In this document: positions 7,348-15,565 of the stretch, in pieces
Position numbering within the stretch: position 1 is the stretch's first letter
Layout of the letters: every line of letters begins with the position of its first letter
Source: Bacteroidota bacterium
GTDB lineage: Bacteria > Bacteroidota > Bacteroidia > Cytophagales > Cyclobacteriaceae
Direction of reading: 5' to 3'
Length of the DNA stretch: 64,000 nucleotides
Assembly (NCBI GenBank): GCA_023428695.1
Contig: JAEYWY010000017.1
Location: 186,001-250,000 of the forward strand
The notes under the pieces: model-generated
Seen by the model: the letters and a program-made list of their open reading frames with translations, nothing else
Databases searched by the model: none
Told to the model about the DNA's origin: nothing
Position numbers and translations under genes: made by a program

Positions 7348-8661
7348 TTAATGACTTAATACTTCTTCTTCCCTTTTGGTAAGCAGAAACCTGTTAATAA
7401 CAAACTTAGCGCCATTTTTCAGGATACTGATGTAAATTTCAAAACATGGCCCCGCCAGCGCCAATGCCAACAGCGCAATTGTTATTTCGAGTTTAAACGT
7501 AAACCAGTAAAAGACGTAGGGTACCAGGATCAGGAAGAACAGGATCTGGATCAACTGTATCCCTAACGAGACAGTATCGAACCAAATCGGGAATCTACGG
7601 TGGATGTACGCAAACAACACAATGTTGACAAAACAAAGAATAATCGCAATCGCAATCTGTTGCCAGAGTTCCAATTCGCCGACAAAGTCTCCGCTCAGAA
7701 TCATTGAAATAATGTTGGCATGAACAACCACACCATACATGTCGGGGCGGGCACGTCCGCCAACCTTCTTGTTCAAAGGGGTGAAGAACTTGTCATCCCA
7801 TGAAGTGTCGCGCAAATCGGCACCAAGGAATCCCATCAGCACAATCTTGTTCTTTACCGCCGAAGGTTCAAACGATGTTGGATCCAAGGCCTGATACCAG
7901 TCAAGAACCGCATATCTTCCCGGATAGGTGGAGGCACCGTATGGATCAACAATATTACCCTTGTAGTTGATGCTTTCCTCTTCACTATCGCGCTCAAGAA
8001 ATTTTTTGACCTTGACGGAATCAAACATTTGCGCAGCTCTCACCGAAAAAGCAATCTGTGTTTCATTGTCAACATCTACAGTGGGATAAACGGATCGGCA
8101 AATTTTCAAATCCTCCTGATGGTCTGCTCCTGTAGGAAGGTTAACGAATCCTTCAAAGACATTCGACGGTCTAAGTATCTCGTCGGAATGTTCCATCGAA
8201 TCATAAACCGCTATATTAAGCTTACTGGTCGTCTTCGTTTGCCAAAGCTTGTGCGCCATAACAACTACGCCTGCGTTTTCTATAGCATCGCGTAAGATCA
8301 AATTTCCAAGTGTATCATAACGCTGCGGACAGTTCTCAGGATCTGTCAATCCGCCGTCGCACGAAAAGATGATATCAATAGCAAAAAGCCTGGGCTGAAA
8401 CTGACTCAGCACACGAATCTGTTGTGCAATTTCTGCACGGCTCAAATTCGCTGTGTTTACGATGAGAATGTTCGAATCCGCCAGAGGGTCTTCAATTCTG
8501 AGTGATGAAAAGGCATAGTCTGTTAATTCAAAGTCCGCGAGCGCCTGGGACACCGGATCCAGGGCATCGAAGATCCTCGATTCTGACAATCGCTCCACGC
8601 CAAGCATAACGAGGAAGACGAAAATCGTGGCCAGCACACAATCAAGCCAGAAACTTTTCAT
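7348..8661 (-). CDS. CHASE2-domain membrane sensor without output domain
   Basis: 437 residues. One N-terminal transmembrane helix (about 6-21), a long extracytoplasmic CHASE2 domain (about 45-320, with LFAIDIIFSCDGG, VVVMAHKLW, and KNKIVLMGFLGADLRDTSWD followed by PDMYGVVVHANIISMIL), then three closely spaced transmembrane helices (about 325-410) and a short basic tail. CHASE2 usually precedes adenylate cyclase, kinase or diguanylate cyclase domains; here the protein simply ends after the helices, with no catalytic part. It is the first gene of the operon with two FecR-like proteins. The 46-base gap to divergent meaB holds no full consensus promoter. Confidence 0.85.
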   Translation of the reverse strand: MKSFWLDCVLATIFVFLVMLGVERLSESRIFDALDPVSQALADFELTDYAFSSLRIEDPLADSNILIVNTANLSRAEIAQQIRVLSQFQPRLFAIDIIFSCDGGLTDPENCPQRYDTLGNLILRDAIENAGVVVMAHKLWQTKTTSKLNIAVYDSMEHSDEILRPSNVFEGFVNLPTGADHQEDLKICRSVYPTVDVDNETQIAFSVRAAQMFDSVKVKKFLERDSEEESINYKGNIVDPYGASTYPGRYAVLDWYQALDPTSFEPSAVKNKIVLMGFLGADLRDTSWDDKFFTPLNKKVGGRARPDMYGVVVHANIISMILSGDFVGELELWQQIAIAIILCFVNIVLFAYIHRRFPIWFDTVSLGIQLIQILFFLILVPYVFYWFTFKLEITIALLALALAGPCFEIYISILKNGAKFVINRFLLTKREEEVLSH

Positions 8662-8707
8662 ACTCAGAAGGACGTATTAGGTAAATTTATACATTTAGCG
8701 CGAAAAT

Positions 8708-9754
8708 TTGCAGGGAAAAGTGAAGCAAGCTACGAAAATACGCCAGGCACCTGACTATTATACCTCAGGAATCCTGCGCGGCGATCGTGTCATTCTTGCA
8801 CAGGGCATCACGATCATCGAAAGTACAAGACCTGAAGACCGGGAACTCGCCGTCTCAATCCTCAACGCGATTCTACCATCAACAGGAAAGTCAATCCGGA
8901 TCGGCATATCCGGCCCTCCCGGAGTTGGCAAGAGCACCTTCATTGAAGCTTTCGGACAACACATCATTTCAACAGGCAAAAAGATCGCCGTACTCACTGT
9001 CGATCCTTCAAGCCAGGTAACAAAGGGAAGCATTCTCGGTGACAAGACCCGGATGAATGAACTTGCAACTAATCCAAACGCCTTCATCCGACCATCAGCT
9101 TCCGCCGACGCCCTCGGTGGTGTCGCCCACAAGACCCGTGAATCCATACTCCTCTGCGAAGCTGCCGGTTACGACGTTGTTCTGATCGAGACCGTTGGTG
9201 TTGGTCAATCCGAGGTAGCTGTCAAAAACATGACCGATGTATTCTTACTCCTCATGCTCGCAGGTTCGGGTGATGAATTACAAGGCATCAAGAAAGGCAT
9301 CATGGAGATGGCGGATGTCATGGTGATCACAAAAGCAGATGGCGACAACCTCAAACGCGCCAAAGAAGCGCGGGCAGAATTTCAACAAGCTGTTCACCTG
9401 CTTTTCTCAGGCAACACCACATGGACACCGAAAGTGTTAACAGCATCCGCTCTGCAAAACGAAGGCATATCTGAAACCTGGAAGACGATCCTTGATTTCG
9501 TTGACGTCCTTCACAAACACGGTCTCTTCGACGAGACGCGGCAACGTCAGCATGTATCACACATGCACGAACATTTCAACCTGATGCTACGTACCGAGAT
9601 CGAACAAAATACCGAACTGGAAAAAATCCGCCTTCGCCTTGAAGAGAAGGTCCGCACAAACCGCATTTCGCCAACCGAAGCAGGTGATGCTCTGTTTCAG
9701 GCGTTTCGGTCTTATCTCAAAACCAGGACTGGGATTAAGGGATTAAGGGATTGA
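8708..9754 (+). CDS. meaB: Methylmalonyl-CoA mutase-associated GTPase MeaB
   Basis: G3E-family GTPase that guards loading and repair of the adenosylcobalamin cofactor of methylmalonyl-CoA mutase. 348 residues if translation starts at TTG (8708); a GTG at 8720 is the other candidate, and no ATG lies upstream in frame close by. Seen: GILRGDRVILAQGITIIES, typical of the MeaB N-terminus; the P-loop GPPGVGKST (residues 69-77); LTVDPSSQVTKGSILGDKTRM; VLIETVGVGQSEVAV; and the ITKADGDN base-recognition motif. A near-consensus -7 (TACATTTA, 8690-8697) lies ten bases upstream. The mutase genes are not in the window. Confidence 0.93.
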   Translation: MQGKVKQATKIRQAPDYYTSGILRGDRVILAQGITIIESTRPEDRELAVSILNAILPSTGKSIRIGISGPPGVGKSTFIEAFGQHIISTGKKIAVLTVDPSSQVTKGSILGDKTRMNELATNPNAFIRPSASADALGGVAHKTRESILLCEAAGYDVVLIETVGVGQSEVAVKNMTDVFLLLMLAGSGDELQGIKKGIMEMADVMVITKADGDNLKRAKEARAEFQQAVHLLFSGNTTWTPKVLTASALQNEGISETWKTILDFVDVLHKHGLFDETRQRQHVSHMHEHFNLMLRTEIEQNTELEKIRLRLEEKVRTNRISPTEAGDALFQAFRSYLKTRTGIKGLRD

Positions 9755-9773
9755 CACGATTCATCGAACCAGG

Positions 9774-9935
9774 CTAGCCGTTATCCGTCTTTTTGAATCC
9801 GTATGGACAATGGCGACATCCGTTTTTACAGCAATATCCTCTCCGTCGGTGGTACTCAGCCGTAAATACCATCAGGCCGTTTTCCCAATAGTACAATTCC
9901 TCCTTTTGCTTTTCGGTGCGTTTCTTCTTATTCAT
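9774..9935 (-). CDS. DUF5522 small cysteine-rich protein
   Basis: 53 residues from the ATG at 9935 (MNKKKRTEK); an in-frame ATG at 9974 would add 13 residues. Core: YYWENGLMVFTAEYHRRRGYCCKNGCRHCPYG, the DUF5522 signature with a CC-x3-C-x2-C cluster that could bind a metal (inference). Function unknown; widespread as a tiny stand-alone gene. It is convergent with meaB. Confidence 0.8.
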   Translation of the reverse strand: MNKKKRTEKQKEELYYWENGLMVFTAEYHRRRGYCCKNGCRHCPYGFKKTDNG

Positions 9936-10025
9936 GCGCGGAGCAGACTCTTTCTGACAAGGTCGCGAAAACAAAATATCGTCGTATAACCATCATCGCA
10001 ATATTCGCTAACATTGCGTACACGT

Positions 10026-11180
10026 ATGAAGTTTAAGATCTCTCACATTGCCATTGTTGTTACAGCATTCATCATACTGATATCCTGCCGCCAGCAAGAC
10101 AAAGATTCTTCGGCATCATCGGCGTTGCAGGGCGACACGGTTGCGCTTGCCTACGCGAATGGATTTTCCATCGTCGAGGGTGAAGGCTGGACGATGGTCG
10201 AAGTACGACACCCGTACATGGGCGCTGAAACCGGCTATCGATATTTGCTTGTCCCTCGCGGGTCCGATGAGATTCCGGAACATGACCCTGAGGTCCGTGT
10301 CATCAGAACGCCGGTACGTACCGTTGTTTGCACCTCAACAACGCACATACCATTACTCGAGTATCTTGGCCTCACCGACCGCCTCGTCGGTTTTCCGACG
10401 ACCGATTATGTGAGTTCCACCAAAATGCGGGAGCGGATCGATTCCGGTTACGTAACTGAGCTTGGCGTCGATAAAGGACTCAATATCGAAAGATTGATCA
10501 GCATTCGTCCGGAACTTGTTATCGGCTACACGATGAGCAGCGACTATGGCCAATTTGCAAAAATCGAAGAGCTGGGCATCCCCGTCGTATTGAATGCCGA
10601 ATACCTCGAGAGGCATCCCCTCGGCAGGGCAGAATGGATAAAGTTTATCGCGCGATTCTTTGGCAGGGAAAAAGAGGCCGACTCCGTATTCACTTCAATT
10701 GACGAGAATTACAATGAAACCAAAGACCTTACGTCGAATCTACCAAATAGGCCAACCGTTGTGAGTGGAATCCTTTATGGCGATGCCTGGTTTCTTCCCG
10801 GGGGCAGGAATTATGCTGCCGAATTATTACATGATGCAGGCTGCGATTATTTGTGGCGTGAGAATTCATCTACAGGATACCTGGAACTCAGCTTCGAATC
10901 CGTTTATGAAAAGGCACAAAACGCTGACCTATGGATAGGCGTGGGGCCATTCGGTTCGCTGGAGGAACTACGGGCAGGGGATCACAGGTATGCGAAGTTC
11001 AAAGCTTTTAAGGAGGGCAACGTTTATAACTACGATGCACGCAAAGGCAGCAAGGGCGGAAATGAATACCTCGAACTTGGCTACCTACGGCCGGACCTGA
11101 TTCTGCAGGACCTGGTTAAGATCTCACATCCGGCGCTGCTCCCGAAGTATAACCTTTATTTTCACAGGCGCCTGGAATAG
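10026..11180 (+). CDS. ABC transporter substrate-binding lipoprotein (BtuF/FhuD-like)
   Basis: 384 residues from the ATG at 10026; a TTG at 10014 is rejected since the ATG gives a clean lipoprotein signal (MKFKISHIAIVV...ILISC, lipobox LISC). The body is a helical-backbone periplasmic binding fold (Peripla_BP_2): VVCTSTTHIPLLEYLGLTDRLVG, then RLISIRPELVIGYTMSS, RAEWIKFIARFFGREKEADSVF, and a second lobe from VSGILYGDAWFLPGG. Such proteins capture iron-siderophore or cobalamin. No permease or ATPase gene lies beside it. Nearness to meaB hints at B12 but is weak evidence. The length is above the usual 280-330 because of an N-terminal beta-rich extension. Confidence 0.85.
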   Translation: MKFKISHIAIVVTAFIILISCRQQDKDSSASSALQGDTVALAYANGFSIVEGEGWTMVEVRHPYMGAETGYRYLLVPRGSDEIPEHDPEVRVIRTPVRTVVCTSTTHIPLLEYLGLTDRLVGFPTTDYVSSTKMRERIDSGYVTELGVDKGLNIERLISIRPELVIGYTMSSDYGQFAKIEELGIPVVLNAEYLERHPLGRAEWIKFIARFFGREKEADSVFTSIDENYNETKDLTSNLPNRPTVVSGILYGDAWFLPGGRNYAAELLHDAGCDYLWRENSSTGYLELSFESVYEKAQNADLWIGVGPFGSLEELRAGDHRYAKFKAFKEGNVYNYDARKGSKGGNEYLELGYLRPDLILQDLVKISHPALLPKYNLYFHRRLE

Positions 11181-11182
11181 CC

Positions 11183-12259
11183 TTATTTTTCGTTGATCTG
11201 ATTGCTGGATTTGAACGTCCACAGAATCGTTTCCAACTCGCGCATCATTTCACGTTTATCTTTTCCGGGCGCATACGCAAATCCCTCAATGTAATACAGC
11301 AAGCCGCGTGGCTCATCAACAAGGGCGTATCCCACGAACGGACCACCCATTGTTCGCTGATTTGTTCGCCACAAACCGCGCAACTCCATCGCGAAGTTGC
11401 CGTTAAGTCTCGTTTGACGCGCGTGTACGCGAGCATCCTCCTGTTCCGTTGTCAGATAACTCTCAGGATTTTCGGGATCTTCGTACAGATACTTTTCACA
11501 AGCCTCGTTTCGCCACGCAATGATCGAATCGGGTAGTAGTTGATACTCGCTGTTGTAAGGCTTCCACGTGATCCAGACATCCTTATCTGTAGCCGCAGTC
11601 ATGTTTCGCAACCATACGAAATCACTCGTCTTATCGGCAAGGCGGTAGCCAATCGGCATACTTAATTCGATTTGCTGCTCTTCACGAAGGAAAGCCGTGA
11701 CACCTTTTGTCGAATGGGTAGAAAGAATTTCCTTGGTTAGTCGCTCGCGTTCCTTGCGATTAAAGTAATCGAGAATGGCCTGTTTGTTTTCGGCAAGGTA
11801 TTCCATCATATCCTGTTCAGTCCGGCTGAACAAATACATGACTTCCTGTCCCCGTGCGTATTCATTTGTCTTTGTAGCTAATGAAAATGTCGAGTCGCTG
11901 CGAATGCGGTTCAATGTTTCTTCAGAAAACTGCTCTCTGAGGATACGCGCTCCCGGTGTATTCTGATCAAGTGTGAAAACATACACGAGATTCCGCATCT
12001 TGGTCAGCATGGTTATCCCTCTGCTTGGTTGTATGCAGATCGTATTGAACATTGGTTCGCCCTGAGGAAGCCCCGGCACCTCTGCACGAAATACGCGGCG
12101 GACCTCATCACCCAAAGCGCCGTTCCATTGGACGGAATCCATAACGATCAACAGATCACCAGGTTTGCCGTTGGCCCGTTGCAAATATTCCGGGTTGCTC
12201 TCGCCCGAGCAGCCGTAGAGAAATAGGACAATAACGCTGAGGAACCAAAATACACGCAT
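11183..12259 (-). CDS. DUF4837 lipoprotein
   Basis: 358 residues from the ATG at 12259 (lipoprotein signal ending in LYGC); the ATG at 12304 adds 15 residues before the signal. DUF4837 features: GKPGDLLIVMDSVQWNGALGDEVRRVF and EPMFNTICIQP near the start, MPIGYRLADKTSDFVWLRN in the middle, and LRGLWRTNQRTMGGPFVGYALVDE toward the end. The family is restricted to Bacteroidota and has no known function; an outer-membrane-anchored periplasmic location is inferred. Its stop lies two bases from that of the convergent binding-protein gene. Confidence 0.85.
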   Translation of the reverse strand: MRVFWFLSVIVLFLYGCSGESNPEYLQRANGKPGDLLIVMDSVQWNGALGDEVRRVFRAEVPGLPQGEPMFNTICIQPSRGITMLTKMRNLVYVFTLDQNTPGARILREQFSEETLNRIRSDSTFSLATKTNEYARGQEVMYLFSRTEQDMMEYLAENKQAILDYFNRKERERLTKEILSTHSTKGVTAFLREEQQIELSMPIGYRLADKTSDFVWLRNMTAATDKDVWITWKPYNSEYQLLPDSIIAWRNEACEKYLYEDPENPESYLTTEQEDARVHARQTRLNGNFAMELRGLWRTNQRTMGGPFVGYALVDEPRGLLYYIEGFAYAPGKDKREMMRELETILWTFKSSNQINEK

Positions 12260-12342
12260 ACCGAAAAGTTTAAAATTATAATGCCGTGCCGGGGGATTGG
12301 TCACATCGAATAAACCAAAACGGCTGCATAACTGTTCGGTGC

Positions 12343-12350
12343 CAAAAATA
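12343..12350 (-). promoter_or_regulatory. Possible -7 element for the DUF4837 gene
   Basis: TATTTTTG on the minus strand matches TAnnTTTG exactly, about 84 bases upstream of the ATG at 12259. No TTTG is present at the proper -33 distance, so the assignment is tentative. Confidence 0.4.
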
Positions 12351-12375
12351 AAGAATACTCGCTACTGGCTGGCGA

Positions 12376-13815
12376 TTAAATTCCGATTATAAGCTTTTGC
12401 CCGGGCTGAATTTTGTTGCTTTCGAGGTTATTGAGGCTTTTTAACTTCTCGATCGTCAGTCCCTGGTACTTTCTGGAAATAGTCCAAAGCGTATCGCCAG
12501 GCTGCACAATATAAGTTTGTCCTGATGCTATCGGCTGCGGCTCTGTTTGTTTTGCCGATGCTACGGTCGACGTCGGCCTCGGTCCTCCACCTCTGGTATA
12601 GATGGTCAACCTTTGGCCTTCCCGGATCATGCTGCTTCTCAGATTATTCCAGCGTTTGATCTCCGATACGGTAACCCGGTGCCTTATCGCAATACTTCCC
12701 AGGACATCACCTCTGCGAACTTTGTAGACAACGCGATTCTGTTCCTGAATGTGTTCATACTTCTTGGCTATCACTTCAATTTCCTTCCTTCCTCTTTGGG
12801 CTGCGGAGTCAAGAATAGCAACGCGTGCGGAATACAGGCGCTCCTTTGCTGTTGCCGGGACCTTGAGCACATAAGGTTTTCCGGACACCGGCACTGCCGC
12901 ATGAAGTATCGATGGATTAAGTTTCTGAATATCCTCCACACAACTTCCGGTCAGTGCCGCAAATGTTTCGAAATGCAACGGACGCGTAATCTGCAATGTA
13001 TCCGCTACGACGGGAAGTTCCTCACCACCCTCAATGAAGTTGTGTTCATCGAGATAGTTCATCGTATAAATCATGGCGACAAACTGCGGCACATAAGCCC
13101 GCGTTTCGCGTGGCAGGAATGGATAGATTTCCCAGAATGTTTTTTTATAGCCGGAACGACGAATCGCACGCTTCACGTTGCCGGGCCCTGTATTGTACGC
13201 GGCCAAAGCGAGTTCCCAATCCTTAAACATGCCGTAAAGATCACGAAGGTAGCGGCACGCTGCATCGGTTGACAACTCCGGGTCCATACGCTCATCGATG
13301 TAGCGATCGTTCGACAGTCCATAAAACTTACCCGTTGCGGACATGAACTGCCACAGGCCCACAGCACGTGCCCGTGAAACTGCACGTGGATTAAGACCGG
13401 ATTCGATAATGCTCAGGTACTTAAGCTCATCAGGCAGATTATACCTGGCGAGAGACTTTTCAAAAAGCGGGAAGTACAGATTCTTTCTTCGAAGAACCAT
13501 TTTTGTGTACTCACGGTCACGGATAGTGAAATAATTTATGAAAGCATGAATTTTATCGTTGTAGTGAAGCGGCATATTTTTCTCAAGACAACGGAGTCGG
13601 TCGGCGATGAGTGCAGGGTGATCGTCTCCGGGGATGTACTCCAGTTCCGTCGGAAGCGCATAATAGACAAAGTCGGCGGTGTCTGTTTTGTACAGCATCT
13701 CCTCCTCGGCCACGGCCACTTCCAATGAGTCGATAACCGTTGTTTCCGAAACTTCCTGGGCAAAGGCAGCAACGGACAAAATGGTCAACGCCGTCAGAAA
13801 AAATACCTTCCTCAT
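12376..13815 (-). CDS. Membrane-bound lytic transglycosylase with two LysM domains (MltD-like)
   Basis: Cleaves peptidoglycan between N-acetylmuramic acid and N-acetylglucosamine to form 1,6-anhydro ends. 479 residues: signal peptide (1-19, MRKVFFLTALTILSVAAFA), an SLT catalytic domain at about 110-250 with LSIIESGLNPRAVSRARAVG (catalytic Glu138), LWQFMSATGKFYGL and ALAAYNTGPGNVKRAI, then two LysM modules, VVYKVRRGDVLGSIAIRH (about 352-395) and YIVQPGDTLWTISRKY (about 435-478). It has no lipobox, unlike E. coli MltD. It starts one base after the gatA stop and is the last gene of tatA-gatA-mltD. Confidence 0.93.
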   Translation of the reverse strand: MRKVFFLTALTILSVAAFAQEVSETTVIDSLEVAVAEEEMLYKTDTADFVYYALPTELEYIPGDDHPALIADRLRCLEKNMPLHYNDKIHAFINYFTIRDREYTKMVLRRKNLYFPLFEKSLARYNLPDELKYLSIIESGLNPRAVSRARAVGLWQFMSATGKFYGLSNDRYIDERMDPELSTDAACRYLRDLYGMFKDWELALAAYNTGPGNVKRAIRRSGYKKTFWEIYPFLPRETRAYVPQFVAMIYTMNYLDEHNFIEGGEELPVVADTLQITRPLHFETFAALTGSCVEDIQKLNPSILHAAVPVSGKPYVLKVPATAKERLYSARVAILDSAAQRGRKEIEVIAKKYEHIQEQNRVVYKVRRGDVLGSIAIRHRVTVSEIKRWNNLRSSMIREGQRLTIYTRGGGPRPTSTVASAKQTEPQPIASGQTYIVQPGDTLWTISRKYQGLTIEKLKSLNNLESNKIQPGQKLIIGI

Positions 13816-13816
13816 C

Positions 13817-15250
13817 TCAGTTCTTGTTTATTAGGTCGTTCGAAAAATGCAAAAGTTTTGCCTCCTCAAAATCGTCTGCGATTACCTGTAGTCCAATCGG
13901 TAAACCCTGCCCATCCGTGCCGCACGGAAGCGCGATCGCGGGTACGCCTGCCACGTTAGCTTGAACAGAGAACAGATCCGCCAGATACATCTCGAGCGGA
14001 TTCCCGGAATGCTCACCAAGCTTAAACGCTGTAGTTGGCGTAATCGGCATAACGATGAAATCAAATTTACCAAGAATTTGCTTGGTTTGCTCGCGGATCA
14101 TTCGCCGGACCTTCTGTGCCTTTGTGTAGTACGCGTCGTAATAGCTCGCGCTCAGAACGAAGGTACCCAACAATATGCGACGCTGGACTTCTTTACCGAA
14201 TCCCTCTGACCGGCTCTTCTTGTACATGGAAATCAGGTCCGTTGCCTTGTCCGAACGATGCCCGAATCTTGCACCATCAAATCTAGACAAGTTTGAGCTG
14301 GCCTCCGCCGTGGCCAGGATGTAATACGTCGGCAGAACATACTCCTGCAATGGAAAATCAATTACTTCAACGGAATGTCCTGCATGGCGAAGCTGGTCCA
14401 GTTTGCCTTTGATTGCGCTCACAATTTCAGGTTGAAGCCCCGCGCCCTGATCAATTTCCCTTACATAGGCAACCTTGTACGGCTTGTTGCCCCCGTCGGC
14501 AAGTTCTTTCGAAAATGCCGGGACGCTTCTCCTGGAAACAGTACTGTCTTCATCGTCCGATCCGGATATGATTTCCAGCACGAGGGCCACGTCTTCCACG
14601 GATTTTCCAAAAATTCCGATACAATCGAAAGAAGATCCGTAGGCAATCAGACCGTACCGGGAAATGCGCGAATACGTGGGTTTGAGGCCGATTACGCCAC
14701 AAAATGCCGCCGGTTGACGCACAGAGCCACCGGTGTCTGAACCAAGGGAAACATGACACAAACCGGCCTGCACGGCCACCGCTGACCCACCGGATGAACC
14801 ACCGGGCACGCGGGAATTATCGGCATCGTTGAGGACTGGTCCGAACGCCGAGCTCTCGTTAGAGGAGCCCATTGCAAATTCATCGCAGTTCTGACGGCCT
14901 ATGATAATGGCGTCTTCATCCAGCAGTCGCTGAACAGCAGTTGCATTAAACCTGGAAATAAAACCATCGAGAATTCGGCTCGAAGCCTGAAGAGGATGAT
15001 TTTCGTAAGCGAGAACGTCTTTAATTCCTACTACCATGCCGGCCAGGCGGCCAGCTGTTCCGTTCTGAATTTTCTTGTCGATTTGTACCGCCTTATTCAA
15101 TGCCTCGTCCTCGTATACACTGAGGAAAGCATTCAAATGGCTCTTTTCGCGTATGTTTTTCAGGTAGGACCTGACTAGTTCCTGGCAAGTGACTTTGCCA
15201 CGCAACAGATCGTTTCGGATATCGCGAAGTGTAGCGTACGTCGCAGTCAC
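13817..15250 (-). CDS. gatA: Glutamyl-/aspartyl-tRNA amidotransferase subunit A
   Basis: Amidase subunit of GatCAB, which releases ammonia from glutamine to convert Glu-tRNA(Gln) or Asp-tRNA(Asn). 477 residues. The Ser-cisSer-Lys triad blocks are present: VVGIKDVLAYENHPL (Lys), RVPGGSSGGSAVAV (cis-Ser), and LGSDTGGSVRQPAAFCG (nucleophile), followed by KPTYSRISRYGLIAYGSSFD. It starts with GTG (15250-15248), immediately next to the tatA stop codon. gatB and gatC are not in the window, which is usual for this phylum. Confidence 0.96.
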   Translation of the reverse strand: MTATYATLRDIRNDLLRGKVTCQELVRSYLKNIREKSHLNAFLSVYEDEALNKAVQIDKKIQNGTAGRLAGMVVGIKDVLAYENHPLQASSRILDGFISRFNATAVQRLLDEDAIIIGRQNCDEFAMGSSNESSAFGPVLNDADNSRVPGGSSGGSAVAVQAGLCHVSLGSDTGGSVRQPAAFCGVIGLKPTYSRISRYGLIAYGSSFDCIGIFGKSVEDVALVLEIISGSDDEDSTVSRRSVPAFSKELADGGNKPYKVAYVREIDQGAGLQPEIVSAIKGKLDQLRHAGHSVEVIDFPLQEYVLPTYYILATAEASSNLSRFDGARFGHRSDKATDLISMYKKSRSEGFGKEVQRRILLGTFVLSASYYDAYYTKAQKVRRMIREQTKQILGKFDFIVMPITPTTAFKLGEHSGNPLEMYLADLFSVQANVAGVPAIALPCGTDGQGLPIGLQVIADDFEEAKLLHFSNDLINKN

Positions 15251-15454
15251 CTATTTACCGTCTTCAATCCTGCCGACGTCTTCAACTTCCTTCTTCACAT
15301 CCTTGACGGCGTCCTTGAACTCACGTACGCCCTTTCCAAGACCTTTCATGAATTCAGGAATTTTTCGCGCACCGAAGAAGACCAGTACAAAAAGACCTAT
15401 GAGAAGAATTTCCTGGAAACCAACCCCACTCAAAAACAATAGTGTCGCGTTCAT
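15251..15454 (-). CDS. tatA: Sec-independent translocase subunit TatA
   Basis: 67 residues: a short periplasmic N-terminus, one transmembrane helix (EILLIGLFVLVFFGARKIPEF, about 15-35) with the TatA hinge and FGARKIP turn, then an amphipathic helix (MKGLGKGVREFKDAVKDVKKE) and acidic tail. It is part of the pore for folded twin-arginine proteins; tatC is elsewhere. First gene of the operon, with a 17-base leader from a full-consensus promoter. Confidence 0.92.
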   Translation of the reverse strand: MNATLLFLSGVGFQEILLIGLFVLVFFGARKIPEFMKGLGKGVREFKDAVKDVKKEVEDVGRIEDGK

Positions 15455-15476
15455 GGCGTAAAATTTTAATGAACGA

Positions 15477-15507
15477 CAAAATTATACTAAAAAAGATTAC
15501 CGTCAAA
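15477..15507 (-). promoter_or_regulatory. Full-consensus promoter of tatA-gatA-mltD
   Basis: On the minus strand: TTTG (15507-15504), 19-base spacer, TAATTTTG (15484-15477). Predicted start near 15471. Confidence 0.78.
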
Positions 15508-15565
15508 TGTAGTATTCCGCGAGCGGAAACCTCACAATTGTAAGCTCATCAACAGCCAGCGCTTG

